Positions 7,785-16,133 of a stretch of DNA of 64,000 bases are shown here, in pieces. A program made the position numbers and the translations under genes. Source of the DNA: Hyphomicrobiales bacterium (GTDB taxonomy: Bacteria; Pseudomonadota; Alphaproteobacteria; Rhizobiales; Rhizobiaceae). Each line of letters opens with the position of its first letter. Within the stretch, counting starts at the first letter, position 1. The notes beneath the pieces are model-generated. The model did no database searches, was not told the origin of the DNA, and saw only the letters and a program-made list of their open reading frames with translations. Location of the stretch: NCBI GenBank assembly GCA_900468625.1, contig UBUL01000020.1, positions 1 through 64,000 of the forward strand. Reading direction: 5' to 3'.

Positions 7785-8966
7785 TCAGGCATCGAGATAG
7801 CGCTCGGTCAGGCGTGCCCACATGGCCGCGCCGACGGTCAGGCTTTCATCGGCGAAATCATACTTGGCGCTATGGAGGATGGCCGAATTCAAGCCGTTGC
7901 CGAGACGCAGAAAGCTGCCGGGCTTGTGTTCGAGATAATGGGAGAAATCTTCGCTGCCGGGGATAAGGCCGCAGGTGGTGACCTTGTCGGCGCCGACGAG
8001 CTCTTCGGCGACCATGCGTGCGAATTCCGTTTCCTTCTCCGAATTGACGACGACCGGATGGCCGTGGACGTAGTCGATCTCGGCGCTGGCGCCGTAGCCG
8101 TCTGCGATGGAAGCCGTCAGCTTGCGGATGCGGGCCTCGAGCAGTTCACGCACCTTCGGGTCGAAGGAGCGGACGGTGAGCAACAACTTTGCGCTCTCCG
8201 GAATGACATTCGAAGCCTCGCCGGCGTGGATGGCGCCGACGGTCACGACGGCCGTCTGTGTCGGGTCGATGCTGCGGGCAACGATCGTCTGCAGGCTGAC
8301 GACGAGATTGCAGGCGACGACGACGGGATCGATGGTCAGATGCGGCCGCGAAGCATGGCCGCCCTTGCCGATGATGGTGATTTCGACCGTATCCGCCGCC
8401 GCCATCAGCGGGCCGGAGCGCAGCAGCCAGGTGCCTTCCGGCGCGCCGGGATGATTGTGCAGTCCGTAAATGACGTCAAAGGGAAAACGTTCGAACAGCC
8501 CATCCTTGATCATCGCGGGGGCGCCGCTGACCGCGCCTGCCTCTTCGGCCGGTTGAAAGATCAGGTTTACCGTGCCGTTGAAGCGGCGGGTGCGGGCGAG
8601 ATATTCCGCAGCTCCCAGCAACATGGTGGTGTGTCCATCGTGGCCGCAGGCATGCATCTTGCCCGGCACCGTGCTGGCATAGGCGGCGCCGGTCTGCTCG
8701 GTGATCGGCAATGCGTCCATGTCGGCGCGGATCGCGATGCTCTTCTTGCCGGCTCCAACAGTCATGCGCGCGACGACACCATGGCCGCCGACATCGCGCG
8801 TGACTTCATAACCCCAGGCTTCCAGCTTCTCGGCGACGAAACGCGCGGTTTCCGCCTCTTCGAAGGAAAGCTCGGGATTGGCATGCAGATGCCGACGGAT
8901 GCCGGTCAGTTCGGCCTTCATCGGCTCGAAGTCCGAGAGGCGGGCGAAATCGTTGTCGAGGGTCAT
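7785..8966 (-). CDS. M20 family amidohydrolase (hippurate/N-acyl amino acid type)
   Basis: A cytoplasmic di-metal hydrolase of 393 aa in the M20D group, which removes acyl groups from N-acyl amino acids (hippurate hydrolase, N-acetyl-diaminopimelate deacetylase and auxin-conjugate hydrolases). Visible are RHLHANPELSFEE, the metal-binding ACGHDGHTTMLLGAA, the catalytic FQPAEE and the late GSEDFSHYL motif. I start it at the ATG at 8966 (MTLDNDFARL) rather than 9011, because the extra residues are not conserved. It is the last gene of an ABC importer operon, 75 bases after the ATPase gene, so it probably cleaves the imported compound. The acyl group is unknown. Confidence 0.88.
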   Translation of the reverse strand: MTLDNDFARLSDFEPMKAELTGIRRHLHANPELSFEEAETARFVAEKLEAWGYEVTRDVGGHGVVARMTVGAGKKSIAIRADMDALPITEQTGAAYASTVPGKMHACGHDGHTTMLLGAAEYLARTRRFNGTVNLIFQPAEEAGAVSGAPAMIKDGLFERFPFDVIYGLHNHPGAPEGTWLLRSGPLMAAADTVEITIIGKGGHASRPHLTIDPVVVACNLVVSLQTIVARSIDPTQTAVVTVGAIHAGEASNVIPESAKLLLTVRSFDPKVRELLEARIRKLTASIADGYGASAEIDYVHGHPVVVNSEKETEFARMVAEELVGADKVTTCGLIPGSEDFSHYLEHKPGSFLRLGNGLNSAILHSAKYDFADESLTVGAAMWARLTERYLDA

Positions 8967-9041
8967 GGCTATTCCAATGGTTCGCTTGAGCCGCCATCCG
9001 CCATAGAGCATGCGGGCGTCACTGATGATACGTGTGTCGCG

Positions 9042-9845
9042 CTAGATGAAGCGCGACAGGAAGCTTCTGGTGCGCGGATGCTGGGGATTGCCGATCACAT
9101 CCTCCGGCTTGCCCTGCTCGACGATCTTGCCGCCGTCCATGAAGACGACGCGGTCGGCCGCTTCACGGGCAAAGCCGATTTCGTGGGTGACGACGATCAT
9201 CGTCAGGCCCTGGCTGGCAAGATCGCGCATGGTGGCAAGCACCTCGCCGACGAGCTCCGGGTCGAGCGCCGACGTTGGCTCGTCGAACAGCATCAGCTTC
9301 GGCTTGATTGCCAGTGCTCTCGCAATTGCCACACGCTGCTGCTGGCCGCCGGAAAGCTGCCGCGGGTAGTTGTTCGCCTTTGTCGAAAGACCGACGCGGT
9401 CGAGCAGCGCCAGCGCATTCTCCGTCGCCTGTTTGTGGCTTTCGCCGTGGATGCCGATCGGTGCTTCGATGACATTCTGCAGCGCCGTCATATGCGGGTA
9501 GAGGTTGAACTGCTGGAACACCATGCCGATCTTGCGCCGCTGCAGCGCGATTGCATGGTTGGACAGTTTGACCAGCCGGCCCTTGTTCAGTCTGTAGCCG
9601 ATCTGCTCGCCGTCCACTTCGATCGAACCGCGATTGATCGATTCCAGATGATTGATGCATCGCAGGAAAGTCGACTTGCCGGAACCGGACGGACCGAGGA
9701 TGACGACGACTTCGCCGGGTGCCACGTCCAGGTCGATACCCTTCAGTACTTCGAGATTTTCGAAAGACTTGTGAACGTTGCTGGCCTTTACCAACGGCGG
9801 CACGTTGGCGACAGTGTTCATGGGGGTATTCATCGGAGCGTTCAT
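9042..9845 (-). CDS. Polar amino-acid-type ABC transporter ATPase
   Basis: A 267-aa ATP-binding subunit of the GlnQ/HisP class. Walker A is GPSGSGKST, the signature LSGGQQQRVAIARAL, Walker B LMLFDEPTSALDPE, followed by the switch His (VTHE). The first residues hold three near-identical MN(A/T)P repeats, each a possible start. The gene overlaps the permease stop by one base, so the two are translationally coupled. Confidence 0.95.
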   Translation of the reverse strand: MNAPMNTPMNTVANVPPLVKASNVHKSFENLEVLKGIDLDVAPGEVVVILGPSGSGKSTFLRCINHLESINRGSIEVDGEQIGYRLNKGRLVKLSNHAIALQRRKIGMVFQQFNLYPHMTALQNVIEAPIGIHGESHKQATENALALLDRVGLSTKANNYPRQLSGGQQQRVAIARALAIKPKLMLFDEPTSALDPELVGEVLATMRDLASQGLTMIVVTHEIGFAREAADRVVFMDGGKIVEQGKPEDVIGNPQHPRTRSFLSRFI

Positions 9846-10786
9846 TAACCCGCCTCCTGTGCCGGCACGAGCGCCGGCGGGCTGTCCTTTACGGCCTTCG
9901 CCGCGCCGGTGCGGCGGTCGGCGCGGCCATAGTAGCGCTCGATATAGCTCTGGCCGATATTCAGCACCGTGGTAATCAGCAGATACCAGATTACCGCGAC
10001 GAGCAGCATCGGGATGACTTCGAAGGTGCGGTTGTAGATCGACTGCACCGAGTACAGCAGGTCGGCCATGGCGATGACGCTGACGAGCGAGGTCGCCTTG
10101 ATCATGCTGATGAGCTGGTTGCCGGTCGGCGGCACGATGGAGCGCATGGCCTGCGGGATGATGATGCGGCGCAGAGCCCGGATTCTTGTCATGCCGAAGG
10201 CCTCAGCGGTCTCGAACTGGCCCCTGTCGACGGAAAGCAGGCCGCCGCGAATGATCTCGGCCATATAGGCGGCTTCGTTCAGGGCAAGACCGGCGATTGC
10301 TGCTGTCATCGGGCTGATGACGGAATTGGTATCCCAGCTGACGAAGGTCGGGCCGAAAGGAATGCCGATCGACAGCGTCGGAAAGAGCGTCGAGAGATTG
10401 TACCAGAAGATAAGCTGCACGAGCAGCGGCGTGCCGCGGAAGAACCAGATGTAGAGCGAGGCGAGCGAGCTTGCGAGCGTATCCTTTGACAGCCGGGCGA
10501 TCGCCAGCAGCAGGCCGAGCGCGATGCCGAGGGCCATGGCGACGACAGTCAGCCCAAGCGAAACATAGAGGCCATCTATGACGACGGGGTCGAGGAAATA
10601 CTGCGCGACGACATGCCAGCCGAAATTTTCGTTGTGGGCGACCGACCAGGCCCAATAGGCCGCGATTGCCAGCGTAATGGCCCAGGCTGCGACGCGACCC
10701 TTCGGGAACGGTGTATGGGCATTCGCCACATCCCGTTCTGCCGCATCGCCTGATGGCGATGCGATATCTTTAGCATTGGTACTCAT
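9845..10786 (-). CDS. Amino-acid-type ABC transporter permease
   Basis: A 313-aa inner-membrane subunit of the HisM/GlnP type. It has five to six hydrophobic segments and the EAA-like coupling loop (EAFGMTRIRALRRIIIPQAMR). The N terminus carries an extra ~40 polar residues and the C terminus a polar tail. One permease gene serves the system, so it probably forms a homodimer. Its ATG overlaps the stop codon of the binding-protein gene (ATGA). Confidence 0.95.
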   Translation of the reverse strand: MSTNAKDIASPSGDAAERDVANAHTPFPKGRVAAWAITLAIAAYWAWSVAHNENFGWHVVAQYFLDPVVIDGLYVSLGLTVVAMALGIALGLLLAIARLSKDTLASSLASLYIWFFRGTPLLVQLIFWYNLSTLFPTLSIGIPFGPTFVSWDTNSVISPMTAAIAGLALNEAAYMAEIIRGGLLSVDRGQFETAEAFGMTRIRALRRIIIPQAMRSIVPPTGNQLISMIKATSLVSVIAMADLLYSVQSIYNRTFEVIPMLLVAVIWYLLITTVLNIGQSYIERYYGRADRRTGAAKAVKDSPPALVPAQEAG

Positions 10787-11679
10787 TTCGGCAGCGTCCC
10801 GCCAAGATTGATACCCGGCTCCTTGATCATGTTGTTCTCAAGGCCCCATTTCTTCATGATGGCGGCATAGGTGCCGTTATCAATCAAAATCTTGACGGCA
10901 TCCTTGAGAACGGACCCGAGCGGCGAACCCTTCGGCACGACGGCGCCCTGATAGAGATCTTCGAAACCGTTCTTCTGGCCGACGCCGGTCAGTTCGAGCT
11001 GGCCGTTTGCCTGCGAGACGAAATAGGTGAGCGGGGCCTGCGAGGAGAAGAAGGCGTCGGAACGCTTGGAGCGGACCGCGAGGATCGAGCTCGGCTGGTC
11101 GGTGAAGGATTGGACCTCGATCGCGCCCTTGCCGTCGGTCTTGCACTTCTCAGCCTGCACCTGGATCACCTTTTCGGCCGATCCGCCGGCCATGACGGCA
11201 ATGCGCTGGCCGCAGGCGCTGTCGAGCGAGGTAATGCCCTTCGGATTGCCCTTCTGGACGGCGAAGACGACATATTCCTGCACCCAGTCGACGAAGTCAT
11301 TGGCTTCCTCGCGGCTCTTGAAATCGCCGATCGGGCCGAAGGCGAACTGATAGCGCCCGGAATTGATGCCGGCGAGGATGGCGGGCAGGCCGCTGACGCT
11401 CTCATGCTCGATCTTCACCCCGAGCACCTGGCCGATCGCGTCGGTCAGATCGGCGCTGGCACCGGTCAGCTTGGTTCCGGTGACGATTTCATAGGGAGGG
11501 AAGGAGCCATTGTTGACTGATGTCATCTTGCCCGATGTGCGGATGGCTTCCGGCAGCTTGGCCTGCAGATCCTTGCTGACCGAAAGCTTCGGCAAGCTCG
11601 CATCGTCCGCGAAGGCGGCGCTCGACATTATCAGGCTTGCCAGGGCGATGTAGGTCATTTTCTTCAGCGACATGTTCAT
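10783..11679 (-). CDS. ABC transporter periplasmic binding protein (amino-acid type)
   Basis: A 298-aa SBP_bac_3-like protein with a signal peptide (LKKMTYIALASLIMSSAAFA). It captures the substrate and delivers it to the permease encoded immediately downstream. The ligand cannot be told from sequence. The co-transcribed M20 amidohydrolase suggests an N-acylated amino acid or similar amide rather than a free amino acid. Confidence 0.9.
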   Translation of the reverse strand: MNMSLKKMTYIALASLIMSSAAFADDASLPKLSVSKDLQAKLPEAIRTSGKMTSVNNGSFPPYEIVTGTKLTGASADLTDAIGQVLGVKIEHESVSGLPAILAGINSGRYQFAFGPIGDFKSREEANDFVDWVQEYVVFAVQKGNPKGITSLDSACGQRIAVMAGGSAEKVIQVQAEKCKTDGKGAIEVQSFTDQPSSILAVRSKRSDAFFSSQAPLTYFVSQANGQLELTGVGQKNGFEDLYQGAVVPKGSPLGSVLKDAVKILIDNGTYAAIMKKWGLENNMIKEPGINLGGTLPK

Positions 11680-11717
11680 TCCCCTTTTTGCTTTGTGTCT
11701 CTGATTTGAAGTGATGG

Positions 11718-12695
11718 TCAGGCAGCGCTTGTCCTGCTGCCGTCGACATCGAACGGAAACAGCTCTTCCGGCGTCATCAGCCGCGGCAGGATGCCCTGCA
11801 CATGCAATTCTGAAGCGAAATCGGCGATCATCCTGCGGTTGGCTGCAAAACCGCTGGCATCCCAGCCTTCCGGCAGTTCTGTCGCGGATTTCAAGAGCTC
11901 GTCGAGCATGAAGGGCGTCGTGTCGGCATATTTGCGCCGCCTGCTCAGCCAGACACGCTGCGATTCATCGATAAGTGCACTCAGTTCGGCCATGACCCAT
12001 GGATGCTCGGCGACAAACTCCGCCCTGAATCCAATCAGATGCATGCCCGGTACATAGCCCACATCGGCGAAATAGCGATGTTCGGCTGAGCGAAAATCCG
12101 GCAGGAGCTGACGGAAGCCGGAATTGCCGGCGAAATAGCCGTCCGGCATGAAGGGCGTGAAGATCGCATCGAGCAGGCCGTCCTTCAGCAGGTCAACCAT
12201 CGGCCTTTCGCCTGGTGCCGCCTCAATGCGGCCGGGACGGCCGAATCCGTCGAGGCGATCGGTGATCGGGTGGGCTTCGGTAAGGCGGCCGGCATACCAC
12301 ATGGCGTCCTCGACACCGACGCCTTCACGGCGCAGCGCAGCGCGTGTCCAGGTATTGCCGGAGTCGCGCCAGCCAGTGACGCCGATACGTTTGCCAGCCA
12401 GTTGGGCGAAGCTTGTGATCGGGCTTTCCTTGGCGGTGATGACGCAGCGGTGGCGGAAGCCCCGCATGATGAAGTTCGGAATGCCGACCACGCTTTCGTC
12501 GCCGTCGATGCGCATCTGCGTGTAGCGGCTGAAGGAGGTTTCGCCCGCGTCATAGGCGTCGCTCTTGCCGAGATGCGAGACCAGCGTGCCGACCCGGTCC
12601 ACCTTGATGTCGAGCCTGGGAGAGGAGACGTCCCCCAGGACCAAAGGTGTCATATAGTCCCAATCACGCAGGGCAAGGCGGAGAGTAAGGGGCAT
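11718..12695 (-). CDS. 4,5-dihydroxyphthalate decarboxylase-like / NMT1-fold protein
   Basis: A 325-aa protein related to 4,5-dihydroxyphthalate decarboxylase, whose fold is that of periplasmic binding proteins (LTLRLALRDWDYMTPLVLGDV, then LAGKRIGVTGWRDSGNTW and a hinge-like centre). It has no signal peptide, which favours an enzyme over a binding protein. The open frame continues upstream to 13061, but that part overlaps the divergent MocR gene; the ATG at 12695 starts conserved sequence. It is 38 bases from the ABC binding-protein gene and is probably the first gene of that operon. Decarboxylase activity is inferred from family only. Confidence 0.7.
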   Translation of the reverse strand: MPLTLRLALRDWDYMTPLVLGDVSSPRLDIKVDRVGTLVSHLGKSDAYDAGETSFSRYTQMRIDGDESVVGIPNFIMRGFRHRCVITAKESPITSFAQLAGKRIGVTGWRDSGNTWTRAALRREGVGVEDAMWYAGRLTEAHPITDRLDGFGRPGRIEAAPGERPMVDLLKDGLLDAIFTPFMPDGYFAGNSGFRQLLPDFRSAEHRYFADVGYVPGMHLIGFRAEFVAEHPWVMAELSALIDESQRVWLSRRRKYADTTPFMLDELLKSATELPEGWDASGFAANRRMIADFASELHVQGILPRLMTPEELFPFDVDGSRTSAA

Positions 12696-12734
12696 GAAAT
12701 TCACTCGCTGGAAAACTTGTTTTCTCAACGAGTA

Positions 12735-12780
12735 AATGTTCAATATAGGTTGATCAAATGTTATTACGTTATTGAACATT
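12735..12780. promoter_or_regulatory. Inverted repeat operator candidate, MocR/ABC operon
   Basis: A perfect 11-bp inverted repeat, AATGTTCAATA (12735-12745) and TATTGAACATT (12770-12780), spans 46 bases between the divergent decarboxylase-like and MocR genes. It lies in an otherwise AT-rich spacer of about 100 bases and ends 15 bases before the MocR start, the classical position of a MocR autoregulatory operator. Confidence 0.7.
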
Positions 12781-12795
12781 AAAAGCGGTACGAAA

Positions 12796-14124
12796 ATGAA
12801 CGAAGAGCGGGACGCGAAATGGTTTGCCGAACAATTGAACGATCGGACCATTCGCGGCATCGCGCTTGAAACGAGCGCACTCATTCGCGCCGGCGCGCTG
12901 CCAGTTGGTACCAAACTGCCGCCGATCCGCGACCTTGCCTTTGTCCTTGGTGTAAGTCCTGCGACCCTGTCGGAGGCCTGGAGCGAACTCAGGCGCCAAA
13001 AGATCATCAGCGGACGCGGCAGGAATGGCACATGGGTCAGCGGTGACCGCTTCGTCGCCAAGCCGGCGCGGCTTGCAAGCGTCGGCGATTACGGCAGTAG
13101 CGCCCTGAACCTGACGGCCGCCGTGCCCGATCCCCAACTCCTGCCGAAGCTTGAGGCGGCGATGGCCTATGGCGCCTCGGCCGAAAATCTCAACAGTTAC
13201 GAGCGCAGCCGCATCCTGCCGGAGCTGGAGCGCGAGGTCAGGAAGACGTGGCCCTACGAGCCGGAGGCATTCCTGGCGACCAATGGCGGCTATAATGCCG
13301 TCTACACATTGATCAACGCCCTAGTCATGCCAGGTGCTGCGGTTGCGATCGAAGATCCCACAGGCATGCGGCTCTTGGATATTCTCGAGGATAGGGGTGC
13401 GCGCATCATTCCGGTGAAATGCGATGAGGAGGGACCGCTGCCGTCTTCGCTGGAAGAGGCGCTGAAATATCGTCCTGTCGCTTTCATCTTTCAGCCGCGC
13501 ATCCATTCCGTCACCGGGCAGAGCATGAGTCCGGCACGTATGGCAAGGATCGCCGATATCCTTCGCAACAAGGACACGTTGATCGTGGAAGACGATGGTA
13601 TCGCCGACATCTCGACAGCGCCGCGCCATTCCATGGGGCATCTCTTTCCCGATCGCGTCATCCATATCCTGTCGCTTTCGAAGACGCACGGGCCGGATTT
13701 GCGCCTTGCGGTCTTGTCGAGCTCGCGGGCGATCATCGACCAGATCCAATCCTATCGCAGCTTCAGCTCCGGCTGGACCAGCCGTATTCTGCAGGGGGCG
13801 GCTGCCTGGCTGCTGCGCGATCCGGCGACGGCGGCGTGCCTCGATCATGCCCGGCAGATCTATCGAGAACGCCGGGCGCGCCTCATCGATGCACTCGGCG
13901 AGCGCGGCGTCAATGCACGGCACGGACAAGGATTATGCGCCTGGATTCCCGTCTCGTCGGAGCCTTTCGCGATGGTGACGCTTGCCGCCCGAGGTATCGC
14001 AGTGCATCCCGGTGCCAAATTCTCGATCCTGCCCAGCAGCCATTTGCGAGTCGCAACCGCCAATCTCTCGGAGCGGTGTGAGGAAGTTGCCGATGCCATC
14101 GCACTTGCCGCCGTCCACACGTGA
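12796..14124 (+). CDS. MocR-type GntR regulator with aminotransferase domain
   Basis: A 442-aa regulator: an N-terminal winged helix (residues ~10-75, LPPIRDLAFVLGVSPATLSEAWSEL) joined to a fold-type I aminotransferase domain that binds PLP as an effector site. The Lys expected for PLP is in SLSKTHGPDLR, and VEDDGIADI provides the preceding Asp. MocR proteins respond to amino acids or PLP adducts. Divergence from the ABC/M20 operon across an inverted repeat indicates it controls that operon. The ATG at 12796 is chosen over a TTG at 12772 that would overlap the repeat. Confidence 0.93.
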   Translation: MNEERDAKWFAEQLNDRTIRGIALETSALIRAGALPVGTKLPPIRDLAFVLGVSPATLSEAWSELRRQKIISGRGRNGTWVSGDRFVAKPARLASVGDYGSSALNLTAAVPDPQLLPKLEAAMAYGASAENLNSYERSRILPELEREVRKTWPYEPEAFLATNGGYNAVYTLINALVMPGAAVAIEDPTGMRLLDILEDRGARIIPVKCDEEGPLPSSLEEALKYRPVAFIFQPRIHSVTGQSMSPARMARIADILRNKDTLIVEDDGIADISTAPRHSMGHLFPDRVIHILSLSKTHGPDLRLAVLSSSRAIIDQIQSYRSFSSGWTSRILQGAAAWLLRDPATAACLDHARQIYRERRARLIDALGERGVNARHGQGLCAWIPVSSEPFAMVTLAARGIAVHPGAKFSILPSSHLRVATANLSERCEEVADAIALAAVHT

Positions 14125-14133
14125 ACGCGAATG

Positions 14134-15204
14134 CTACCGGCTCGAAGTCGCGCCCACGCTCCTGGGCGCCTCCTTCCAGGGGGAGGCATATTTGACGAGC
14201 ATGGTCGCGAGTTTGGCCGAGATAAGCGCAATGATGGAAATCGCGACGAGATAGATCGCGATGTAGACCGGCTGCGGCAAGTGGATATTGCGCATCAGGT
14301 GCCCGTAGATCTCGGTAAAGCCGCGATGGCACATGTAGATCGGATAGGAGAGGTAGCCGAGAAAGATGCCGGGCCGTTGTAGCCTCTCCGGCAGTTCGAG
14401 CATCGTACCGGCAAGGACGATGAGCGGCGAGATCAGGATGCAGAAAACAAGCGCATATTTCAGCGAATAGGTGGGCAAAAACAGCAAGATCAAGATCACC
14501 GCGATGGGCAGCAGGGCGGCATAGCTGTTCAGGGTCCAGCCAAGAGCGGTACTGTTTCGAAGCCTGTAAATGATCAATCCCAGCGTGAATGAGAAGAAGA
14601 CACGGGCAAAGCCGCCGTCCACAGAGTGCCATTCCCAGCCGAGGTCGAGCGATTTGTGCAGGAAGACGGAGCCGATCAGCAGCACCAGGGATGCGGCGGC
14701 GATGAGGATGAGGCTCCGCGTTTTCAGCCGGAACAGTATAAGCGCGAATACCAGATTGGCCAGCAGTTCCCAGAACAGCGACCAGGCTGGGCCGTTCAGC
14801 GGATAAAGCGCCAAGACATCTCCAGCCGACCGCGTCAGAAAGCTTGGTGAAGGCAGCATGAAGGCGGTCGAGACAATGCTTGCTGCAAGATCGGTCCGCC
14901 CGACACCTGCCGCCTGCCAGTGCAGCAGCAATTGAACGAGGCCGTAGACGCTGCCGATCAGAAAGAGCGGATAGAGACGGGCGTAGCGCGCCTTCATGAA
15001 GGCCAGCACGGTCATGCCGCCGGCTAGCTTTTCGCCATAGGCCCTGGCGATGACGAAGCCGCTGAGCACGAAGAAGAAATCGACTGCGATATAGGCCGAC
15101 GGCGCATAAGGCCTGTCGAGGTGGTAGACGACGACGGCCAATGCCGCCAGGCCGCGCATCGCATCCAGGGCGGCATATCTCTGTTTCGTTGCGTCAGCAG
15201 GCAT
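14134..15204 (-). CDS. Acyltransferase 3 family protein (OafA/ExoZ-like)
   Basis: A 356-aa membrane acyltransferase with about ten hydrophobic segments. The N terminus shows the family pattern YAALDAMRGLAALAVVVYH (catalytic His) and the DFFFVLSGFVIA motif. Such enzymes O-acetylate or succinylate surface polysaccharides from the cytoplasmic side. It is the last of three minus-strand polysaccharide genes and ends 10 bases from the convergent MocR gene, leaving no room for a separate terminator. Confidence 0.92.
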   Translation of the reverse strand: MPADATKQRYAALDAMRGLAALAVVVYHLDRPYAPSAYIAVDFFFVLSGFVIARAYGEKLAGGMTVLAFMKARYARLYPLFLIGSVYGLVQLLLHWQAAGVGRTDLAASIVSTAFMLPSPSFLTRSAGDVLALYPLNGPAWSLFWELLANLVFALILFRLKTRSLILIAAASLVLLIGSVFLHKSLDLGWEWHSVDGGFARVFFSFTLGLIIYRLRNSTALGWTLNSYAALLPIAVILILLFLPTYSLKYALVFCILISPLIVLAGTMLELPERLQRPGIFLGYLSYPIYMCHRGFTEIYGHLMRNIHLPQPVYIAIYLVAISIIALISAKLATMLVKYASPWKEAPRSVGATSSR

Positions 15205-15243
15205 TGATCGAAGCCTTTAAGAGCGAAAGAACTGCGCCTTGTG

Positions 15244-16059
15244 TCATCCGGCGGCGCGCGCGCCGAAAAACTCGCTTCTCAGCGTGCGATCGAGCGGGCG
15301 AACCCGCGAGAGGTTGCCCAGGAACTGGCGGGGACTTGTCAGTACCGACCGGTTCAGGAAATGCATCCTGATAAGGTTGGAGGACTTGCTGTGAGCGCCG
15401 GCATGGCCGACCCGATAGATTGCGCCGCGGAAGGGAAGCGATCCAAGCGGCGAACCGGCGTCGGCCAGCAGCTTGCCGATGCGCACATGGCTGCCGAGCA
15501 TGGATTTGATGTAGTCGACTTCGGCATCGTCGAAGGTCGCCGGCAGGCGATAGAGATCCGAGCGGATGATCAGCGACGTGCCGCAATAATTGGCGAAGTC
15601 GTTGTGATGCATAAGCAGCCTGCCGCCTTCATTCCAGAGATAGCCACGGTCGATCTTCCAGCCGTTGGCATCGCTGTTTCCAGCGGCGAAATCGACGATG
15701 TTGGCGCTGACGAAATCATCGTCGTCGACGATCATGAAGAAGCGGGTGTCGCGTGCCGAAAGCATGCCGCTCAGGACGCGGCGGCCCTTGTCCAGCCGGA
15801 ATGCGTCGTAGACCTTTTCGCGATCGGCACCGTCGATGTCGTGAAGCTGGTTCGGCGGGAAAGTCACGCGTTCCGCCGTGAAATTGGGCGGCAGGTCGGG
15901 CAGATCGGCGCCTTCGTTGGCGACGACGACGCCGCGCCAGTTACGGTTGGACTGCCCGGAGATCGATGCGATCGTTTGCGACAGCCGCCGTTTCAGCGAC
16001 GGCCAATCGTTGGAATTGGCCTGATGGCGAACGGGAATGATGAACGTAACCAGTGTCAT
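15244..16059 (-). CDS. Glycosyltransferase, GT-A fold
   Basis: A 271-aa cytoplasmic glycosyltransferase. The start VTFIIPVRHQ is the usual nucleotide-sugar-binding strand and MIVDDDDFVS supplies the DxD-type metal motif. The acceptor and sugar cannot be predicted. It lies between a flippase and an acyltransferase gene with gaps of about 40-75 bases, so it probably adds a residue to a repeat unit that is later acylated and exported. Confidence 0.85.
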   Translation of the reverse strand: MTLVTFIIPVRHQANSNDWPSLKRRLSQTIASISGQSNRNWRGVVVANEGADLPDLPPNFTAERVTFPPNQLHDIDGADREKVYDAFRLDKGRRVLSGMLSARDTRFFMIVDDDDFVSANIVDFAAGNSDANGWKIDRGYLWNEGGRLLMHHNDFANYCGTSLIIRSDLYRLPATFDDAEVDYIKSMLGSHVRIGKLLADAGSPLGSLPFRGAIYRVGHAGAHSKSSNLIRMHFLNRSVLTSPRQFLGNLSRVRPLDRTLRSEFFGARAAG

Positions 16060-16133
16060 GAGGCGCCTTTCCGGCTTGGAATTCTATCGCGAGATCGAAT
16101 GAGCCTTGTTTCCGTCTCTATTCGCGATGGCTG

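Noticed and set aside
7776..9848. 690-aa open frame on the plus strand across the M20 and ATPase genes
   Set aside because: It is antisense to two well-supported genes with clear motifs. Long antisense frames are expected in GC-rich rhizobial DNA, and the product has no recognisable domain.
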